The position numbers and the translations under genes are program-made. Positions 58,666 through 64,000 of a stretch of 64,000 bases of DNA are shown here, in pieces. The DNA is taken from NCBI RefSeq assembly GCF_900129025.1, contig NZ_FQUM01000010.1:1-64000 (forward strand), in the 5' to 3' direction. Position 1 is the first letter of the stretch. Each line of letters begins with the position of its first letter. The notes under the pieces are model-generated. The model ran no database searches. It had not been told where the DNA came from and saw only the letters and a program-made list of their open reading frames with translations. The DNA comes from Mariniphaga anaerophila (GTDB lineage Bacteria; Bacteroidota; Bacteroidia; Bacteroidales; Prolixibacteraceae).

Positions 58666-61638
58666 ATGGGAACTAATTTTTTTAAAACGAAAATTCCTCT
58701 CTTTTATGCGTTGTTTTTTATCGGCTTTAGCCTGTCGGTAACTGCACAGAATGCAATAAATGTAAGAGGTGTGGTAAGTGATGTTTCGGGAGAATCGTTA
58801 CCGGGAGTGAATATCGTGGTTAAAGGAACATTCCAGGGAGTGGTTTCAGACATTAACGGAAATTACCAGATCAATGTGCCCGGCAGCGATGCCGTTTTGG
58901 TGTTTTCATATATTGGATACACTACAACAGAAGTAGCCGTGGGTAACCTCCATGAAATAAATGTCACACTGGAGGAAGACAAGAAAGAGCTTGAAGAAAT
59001 TGTAGTTATTGGTTACGGTACGGTAGCCAAAAAAGACGTAACTACAGCCGTTTCAACCGTTTCTGTAAAAGATATGGATGAGCGTCCGATTGTTTCGGCT
59101 GCACAGGCCATTCAGGGCAAGGCAGCCGGTGTTAATGTTTATCAGCCCAGCGGCGCTCCCGGCGGGGATATGGTAATTCGGGTTCGTGGAACTACTTCAT
59201 TCAACGGAAGTAATGAGCCGTTGTATGTAGTCGACGGGATTCCTGTTGATAACTTGGGGTTCTTATCGCCAATGGATATTGCCAATATTCAGATTCTGAA
59301 AGATGCATCTTCTGCAGCTATTTATGGTTCGCGTGCAGCAAATGGTGTAGTGCTTATTACCACCAAGCAAGCCAGTGGCGGAGCAAAAGTTAGTGCAAAT
59401 ATGCAGTTCGGGGTTAATCGGGTAGCCAACCAAATTAAGTCGTTGAACGCTGCTCAGTACAAAGAGTTGATTGATGAATTGCGCCCCGGTTCTATTCCTG
59501 AAGGAACTACCGACCGCACCGATTGGTTTAACGAAGTGTACGGCACCGGAATTACCCAGAATTACCAATTGCAGGTGTCTGACGGCAATGACAGGACACG
59601 TTATTTTGTGTCGGGCGGCTACCTCGACGAAAAAGGTGTGTTGAATTCGGCGTTTTTCCGTCGTTATAATTTCCGTAGCAATGTGGATAGCCAGGTGCGT
59701 AAATGGCTTCATTTTGGGTTGAACGTGTCGTACTCCGATAATACAAGTAATAGTGTTACTACGGGGCAGGGGTCTAATCGTGGCGGAGTGGTTCTGGCAG
59801 TAGTAAATCTTCCTACTGCTGCTACCATCAAAAATAATGAAGGATTGTACAACCGCCTTTTTTTCGGGCAAAACATTACCAATCCGGTTGAATCGATTGA
59901 AAATGGCAAGAACAATCAGAATAACGAAAATCGCCTGATTGCTTCCGGAAGTTCAACGATTACTTTTTTTCCGGAATTGAATTTGAAATCTACTTTTGCA
60001 ATTGACAGGCGCAACGGGAAAGTAACTGGTTTTACTCCGCCTGTGCATGGCACCGACCGCGACGACTGGGGAAATGCCTGGGACACTCGCAGCATGAATA
60101 CACTGTTGGTGTTTGATAATGTGCTGACCTACAAGAAAACTTTTGCAGAGAAACATAATTTCGAAGCGATGGCCGGTTCATCCTGGACTGACTCCAAATG
60201 GTCGCAGAGTTATATAAACGGTTCTCATTACAGAGATGAGTTTATTCAGACATTAAATGCCGCAAATAAAATTGCCTGGAACAACACCGGGTCAGGCGCT
60301 TCAGAGTGGGGAATCATGTCTGTGTTTGGTCGGTTATCATACAATTTCGAAAGCAAATATTTGTTCACATTTAACATTCGTGAAGACGGCTCTTCTAAAT
60401 TGCATCCCAATCATCGCTGGGGAGTATTTCCTTCTTTTTCTGCCGCATGGCGTATGTCGTCAGAAGAGTTTATGCAGGGATTAACCTGGATTGACGATTT
60501 AAAAATCAGAGGTGGCTGGGGCCAAACCGGTAACCAGTCGGGAGTTGGCGACTATGCCTACCTGCAACGTTATAATATTACAAGGCAGGCATGGTTCGAA
60601 TCGGGGAAAGAAGATGCCCTGCCGCTTATTACACCCGCAAACCTTCGTACCGCAGACCTCACTTGGGAAACCACTACTCAGGTGAATCTCGGAACCGATG
60701 CAACGCTTTTAGGAGACAGGTTGACGCTTGCAATGGATTTTTATTCGAAGCATACAAAGGATATGTTAATGTATGTTTCGTTGCCTGCAGGTGCAGCCGC
60801 TGCCACTGACATTGTGAGGAACGAGGGTGAGATGATGAATCGCGGTTTTGAATTTGCTGCCAGCTCACGCAATTATACCGGCGCTTTTAGCTGGAATACA
60901 GATTTCAATATTTCATTCAATAAAAATGAATTGAAAAGCCTTGAGTTGCAGCAAATCTATTACGACGCTGAAACTACCGATGCTTTCCACGGAACGCGTA
61001 TTGTAAGAAATCAGCCGGGGCGCCCGCTGGGAGGATTTTACGGCTACATTAGCGATGGCGTAGATCCTGAAACTGGAGAACTGATGTATCGGGATATCAA
61101 TGAAGATGGAAAAATTACCGCTTCCGACAAAACATATATTGGTGACCCGAACCCTGTTTTTACCTACGGTTTAACCAATTCTTTTTCGTATAAAGGTTTT
61201 AATTTGAATGTGTTCATTCAGGGATCAGTAGGAAACGATATTTTTAATGCATCCAAAGGCGATACTCAGGGAATGTACGACCTCAAGAATCAATCAACCG
61301 AAGTGTTGAGGCGTTGGCGCACCCCCGGACAAATTACCGATGTGCCAAAAGCCGGTTTTAACTTGCAGCCTTCAAGTTACTTTGTCGAAGACGGCAGTTA
61401 CCTCCGTGTAAAAGATGTTACTTTCTCGTATAATTTTCAGGGAGATGTTCTCAAACGAATGGGCGTTACCCGCTTGCAACCATATGTAACGGCTAGTAAT
61501 CTGCTAACTCTTACTAAATACAGCGGAATGGATCCGGAAGTAAACCAGTGGGGAAACAGTGGTGCTGTACAAGGTATCGACTGGGGAACTTATCCGCATA
61601 GTAAAGCTTTTGTTTTTGGAGTGAATGTTGAATTTTAA
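58666..61638 (+). CDS. SusC/RagA-family TonB-linked outer-membrane transporter (second locus)
   Basis: This 990-residue protein has a signal peptide (FYALFFIGFSLSVTAQ) and a carboxypeptidase-regulatory-like domain (INVRGVVSDVSGESLPGVNI). The TonB box region follows (ELEEIVVIGYGTVAKKDVTT), then the plug (AIQGKAAGVNVYQPSGAPGG, RVRGTTSFNGSNEPLYVVDG, ILKDASSAAIYGSRAANGVV), and a barrel ending in KAFVFGVNVEF. It imports oligosaccharides or similar molecules with its SusD. The DUF6377 regulator upstream and the SusD/SusE-like genes downstream make a complete head of a polysaccharide-utilisation locus; the enzymes are outside the window. Confidence 0.95.
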   Translation: MGTNFFKTKIPLFYALFFIGFSLSVTAQNAINVRGVVSDVSGESLPGVNIVVKGTFQGVVSDINGNYQINVPGSDAVLVFSYIGYTTTEVAVGNLHEINVTLEEDKKELEEIVVIGYGTVAKKDVTTAVSTVSVKDMDERPIVSAAQAIQGKAAGVNVYQPSGAPGGDMVIRVRGTTSFNGSNEPLYVVDGIPVDNLGFLSPMDIANIQILKDASSAAIYGSRAANGVVLITTKQASGGAKVSANMQFGVNRVANQIKSLNAAQYKELIDELRPGSIPEGTTDRTDWFNEVYGTGITQNYQLQVSDGNDRTRYFVSGGYLDEKGVLNSAFFRRYNFRSNVDSQVRKWLHFGLNVSYSDNTSNSVTTGQGSNRGGVVLAVVNLPTAATIKNNEGLYNRLFFGQNITNPVESIENGKNNQNNENRLIASGSSTITFFPELNLKSTFAIDRRNGKVTGFTPPVHGTDRDDWGNAWDTRSMNTLLVFDNVLTYKKTFAEKHNFEAMAGSSWTDSKWSQSYINGSHYRDEFIQTLNAANKIAWNNTGSGASEWGIMSVFGRLSYNFESKYLFTFNIREDGSSKLHPNHRWGVFPSFSAAWRMSSEEFMQGLTWIDDLKIRGGWGQTGNQSGVGDYAYLQRYNITRQAWFESGKEDALPLITPANLRTADLTWETTTQVNLGTDATLLGDRLTLAMDFYSKHTKDMLMYVSLPAGAAAATDIVRNEGEMMNRGFEFAASSRNYTGAFSWNTDFNISFNKNELKSLELQQIYYDAETTDAFHGTRIVRNQPGRPLGGFYGYISDGVDPETGELMYRDINEDGKITASDKTYIGDPNPVFTYGLTNSFSYKGFNLNVFIQGSVGNDIFNASKGDTQGMYDLKNQSTEVLRRWRTPGQITDVPKAGFNLQPSSYFVEDGSYLRVKDVTFSYNFQGDVLKRMGVTRLQPYVTASNLLTLTKYSGMDPEVNQWGNSGAVQGIDWGTYPHSKAFVFGVNVEF

Positions 61639-61650
61639 TGAGGTAAACAA

Positions 61651-63189
61651 ATGAAAACGAAATATATATTATCTATTTTTTCTGTCCTCGTATTTGCTGC
61701 TTGTTCGCTCGATTATGATCCGGTAGATACCTTTTCTGATGTGACTGAAGGAGCGAGCGAAGACAGTGTGCAGGTGGTATTTAAAGACAAAGCCGCAGTT
61801 TTGTCGCACAGGCAAACGTTGCTAAATCTGTATAAAAACGGACAGGAACACTGGTATCTGGATATGTTGCTGCTGGCAGAGTCGCATTCGGATAATGCAT
61901 ACGCAGGAGCACCAAATGCAGAAACTACACCGTTTGAAGTGAATTCCATCGAGGGGTCGAACACCAACCTGAAGCGTGATTGGAACGGGCACATGGGAAA
62001 TGTTGCCCAGGCAAACCGGTTGATTAATTTCATTGACGATGTAAAAGACCCTGCGCTTTCTGAAGCAGAGAGAAATCAGTATAAAGCCGAAGCTAAAATT
62101 CTTCGCGGCATGATTTATTTCGATATGGTGAGAATATGGGGAAATGTTCCTCTGGTAACAACAACCGCGGGAGACATCACCTCCGAAACCATTACTGAAG
62201 TTTATCCGGCCTACTTCCCACCACAAACCGATGAGCTGACCATTTACCAGCAGATTGAAACAGATCTATTGGATGGATTGCAGTACGCTCCGGAAAACGA
62301 TCAGGGAGATAAAACTCAACTTTCAAAATCGGTAGCGCGCGCGTTACTGGCAAAAGTTTATGCCGAAAAACCATTGCGCGATTACGACAAAGTAATTAAA
62401 TATGCCGATGAACTTGCCGCTGACGGTTTCGATTTGGTTGATAATTTTGGCGATTTGTTTGACGTGGTGCTTACAGATCCTAATCTTCCTCCATCGCAGG
62501 AAAACAAAGCGATAGAAGCCAAAGCACGCAATACAAAGGAAACCATCTACGAAGCGCAATTCTTCCCGGGAAATACCAACTGGGTAACCTGGATGTATGG
62601 CCGCCCCTTGAATGACTGGACTTTTTATTTCACCTGGTTGAAATGGATTACTCCGTCGCGCGACCTGATCAAAGCTTTCAACAGCGAACAGGGCGATAAA
62701 CGTTACGAACAAACTGTGGTTTTCTACGAATGCGACTGGAATGTTTATTATCCGGCCACAAATTATCCGTTTATGTATAAATGCCGCAGTGCATACAACA
62801 GTATTATAAAACTGCGCTATGCCGACATTCTTTTGCTTAAAGCGGAAGCATTAATCAGTAAAGGTAATTATGCCGGGGCAGCAGAAATAATTAACCAAAC
62901 GCGTCGTCGAGCCGGATTATACAATTTGGCAGCATCAGCATCGGCAAGTAAAGAAGCCATAACGGAAGCTTATCTGAAAGAACGTCGTTTGGAACTGGCA
63001 ATGGAAGGCCAGCGTTGGTTCGACCTGGTACGCCTCGATAAAGTAGAGGAAGTGATGAATGCTGTATTTGACAAGGATGAAGGACGCCCTGCACGGGTTT
63101 ATCCATATACAAATTTGTCGTACATATTGCCGATTCCGCAGGATGTTATGGATCAAAATCCAAATCTGGTTCAAAATCCCGGCTATTAG
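61651..63189 (+). CDS. SusD/RagB-like nutrient-binding lipoprotein (second locus)
   Basis: This 512-residue protein has a lipoprotein signal ending FAACSLDYDP. The classical SusD features follow: TPR-like pairs (LRGMIYFDMVRIWGNVPLVT; KSVARALLAKVYAEKPLRDY), a long central loop, and the C-terminal block YADILLLKAEALISKGNYAG, KERRLELAMEGQRWFDLVRL, YILPIPQDVMDQNPNLVQNP. The last is the hallmark end of SusD proteins. It belongs to the main SusD group, unlike the SusD-like 2 protein of the first locus. It starts 12 nt after susC. Confidence 0.95.
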   Translation: MKTKYILSIFSVLVFAACSLDYDPVDTFSDVTEGASEDSVQVVFKDKAAVLSHRQTLLNLYKNGQEHWYLDMLLLAESHSDNAYAGAPNAETTPFEVNSIEGSNTNLKRDWNGHMGNVAQANRLINFIDDVKDPALSEAERNQYKAEAKILRGMIYFDMVRIWGNVPLVTTTAGDITSETITEVYPAYFPPQTDELTIYQQIETDLLDGLQYAPENDQGDKTQLSKSVARALLAKVYAEKPLRDYDKVIKYADELAADGFDLVDNFGDLFDVVLTDPNLPPSQENKAIEAKARNTKETIYEAQFFPGNTNWVTWMYGRPLNDWTFYFTWLKWITPSRDLIKAFNSEQGDKRYEQTVVFYECDWNVYYPATNYPFMYKCRSAYNSIIKLRYADILLLKAEALISKGNYAGAAEIINQTRRRAGLYNLAASASASKEAITEAYLKERRLELAMEGQRWFDLVRLDKVEEVMNAVFDKDEGRPARVYPYTNLSYILPIPQDVMDQNPNLVQNPGY

Positions 63190-63224
63190 TTTTTGTGTAG
63201 TAAAGAATTATTAAAGAGATAAAA

Positions 63225-64000
63225 ATGAATTCGATATATAAACTTATTATGATGGTTGGGGCAATCGCACTTTTGTTCGCATCGTGCGAAGATGAGTTCG
63301 GACCCCGAAAGGAGTCGATTCCGGTTGTCGAGTCGGCAACTGTTACTCCCGCAAATTTTACGTTTGGCGATTCCATAACGCTAACTGCAAAAGTTACCGA
63401 CCCTGCTACCATGCTCAGTTCAATGAACTACACTGTTGTTTCTGAAGGACGTGTTATTGCTTCGGGTGAAATTCCGCTAATTGGAGATGACTACGACGTG
63501 AAACACGCAATTTTTGTTCCGTTGCTGGAGAATCAGGCAGATAATGCAGACGTTCAGGTTAATCTTGTTGCCCGGAATGTGCTGAAAGGTTCTGTCTCCC
63601 ATGAAATTATAGCGTTGACGGGAACTCGCCCTGTTTACAGCCAGCTTTACCTGGTTGCTGACGATGGAACCGTCGCTGTTCTGAAACCTCAGTCGGCAGA
63701 AAAGGATAAGTTTGAAGGAACAGACCTCACGTTGGAAACCTCTTTGCAATTTAAAATTGCTGAAAAGCTGACCACTGATAATTCTATCGATTACGGTGGT
63801 GCCGTGTTTGGAAATGTTAATGGCAAAATTGCCATGATAGATGAAAAAGGTGAGTCGGCATTTGTTTATACTGCCGATGCTGATTATACAAAAACGTTTT
63901 CTTTCGATAATTTCGTTTTAAGCGTGGCAACAGCGGGCGGCACACTGGGACCTGATGATTTTGCATTAAGCGCATTTGGAAGCCAGGATTTCAATAACGA
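63225..64000 (+). CDS. SusE/SusF-position surface lipoprotein, N-terminal part (cut by window edge)
   Basis: Starting at the ATG at 63225 (35 nt after susD) the frame is open to the window end, about 258 residues. It has a lipoprotein signal (MMVGAIALLFASCEDEFGP). The visible part holds an Ig/PKD-like beta domain (about residues 35-135: VESATVTPANFTFGDSITLT, AKVTDPATML), then a segment with VYSQLYLVADDGTVAVLKPQ. This last pattern resembles SusE/SusF or DUF5121-like glycan-binding modules. Position (third gene of a susC-susD operon) supports a surface glycan-binding protein. The C-terminal half is missing. Confidence 0.75.
   Translation, partial: MNSIYKLIMMVGAIALLFASCEDEFGPRKESIPVVESATVTPANFTFGDSITLTAKVTDPATMLSSMNYTVVSEGRVIASGEIPLIGDDYDVKHAIFVPLLENQADNADVQVNLVARNVLKGSVSHEIIALTGTRPVYSQLYLVADDGTVAVLKPQSAEKDKFEGTDLTLETSLQFKIAEKLTTDNSIDYGGAVFGNVNGKIAMIDEKGESAFVYTADADYTKTFSFDNFVLSVATAGGTLGPDDFALSAFGSQDFNN

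Overview
The window comes from a member of the Bacteroidota. The evidence is two SusC/SusD pairs, type IX secretion C-terminal sorting domains, TonB-dependent receptors, TAnnTTTG-type promoter boxes, a Bacteroidetes-style tyrosine integrase, and DUF5606- and DUF6377-type proteins. The gene content resembles Marinilabiliales/Prolixibacteraceae, but that placement is inference. Most of the window is ordinary chromosome with moderate GC. One AT-rich block (about 14.4-22.46 kb) is an integrated element.

Layout. 1-6.5 kb (minus strand): a glycan-uptake locus with a ROK regulator, SusC, SusD and the start of a Gfo/Idh/MocA oxidoreductase. 6.8-14.3 kb: a GNAT acetyltransferase, then a tightly spaced plus-strand cluster of three tandem phage-tail-collar (MdpB-like) paralogues, a Tat-type periplasmic binding protein and a 1344-residue T9SS surface protein. 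14.37-22.46 kb: an 8.1 kb island in the 3' end of a tRNA-Leu(GAG) gene, bounded by an 18-bp direct repeat. It carries an integrase, a helix-turn-helix protein, a RepA-like ATPase and unknown cargo, including a FISUMP/T9SS protein. 22.6-34.8 kb: housekeeping genes (purL, DJ-1/PfpI protein, ECF sigma, BtuB-like receptor, DUF5606 protein, DEDDh exonuclease, OmpA, argS).

35.1-40.6 kb holds the most interesting locus. An ECF sigma factor overlaps a single-pass membrane protein made of repeated anti-sigma-like units plus periplasmic TPRs. A convergent secreted TPR-CHAT protease with intact His/Cys and a C-terminal membrane anchor follows, and then a 48-residue double-glycine peptide. The sigma gene and the peptide gene share a 15-nt upstream motif (TGAGGGTTACCTTTT). 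The layout resembles the Csx29 (TPR-CHAT)/Csx30/RpoE circuit of type III-E CRISPR, but no CRISPR or Cas gene is present. I propose a protease-controlled sigma switch that drives itself and a peptide; this is inference.

40.6-58.4 kb: rRNA methyltransferase, serine acetyltransferase, nicotinamide riboside kinase and PnuC, S41 protease, guaA, LysM/binding-protein fusion, rocD, BatA-like protein, isoaspartyl peptidase, hemolysin III-like protein, murB and a DUF6377 membrane regulator. The last 5.3 kb is a second SusC/SusD locus with a SusE-like lipoprotein cut by the window edge; the DUF6377 protein just upstream is its likely regulator.
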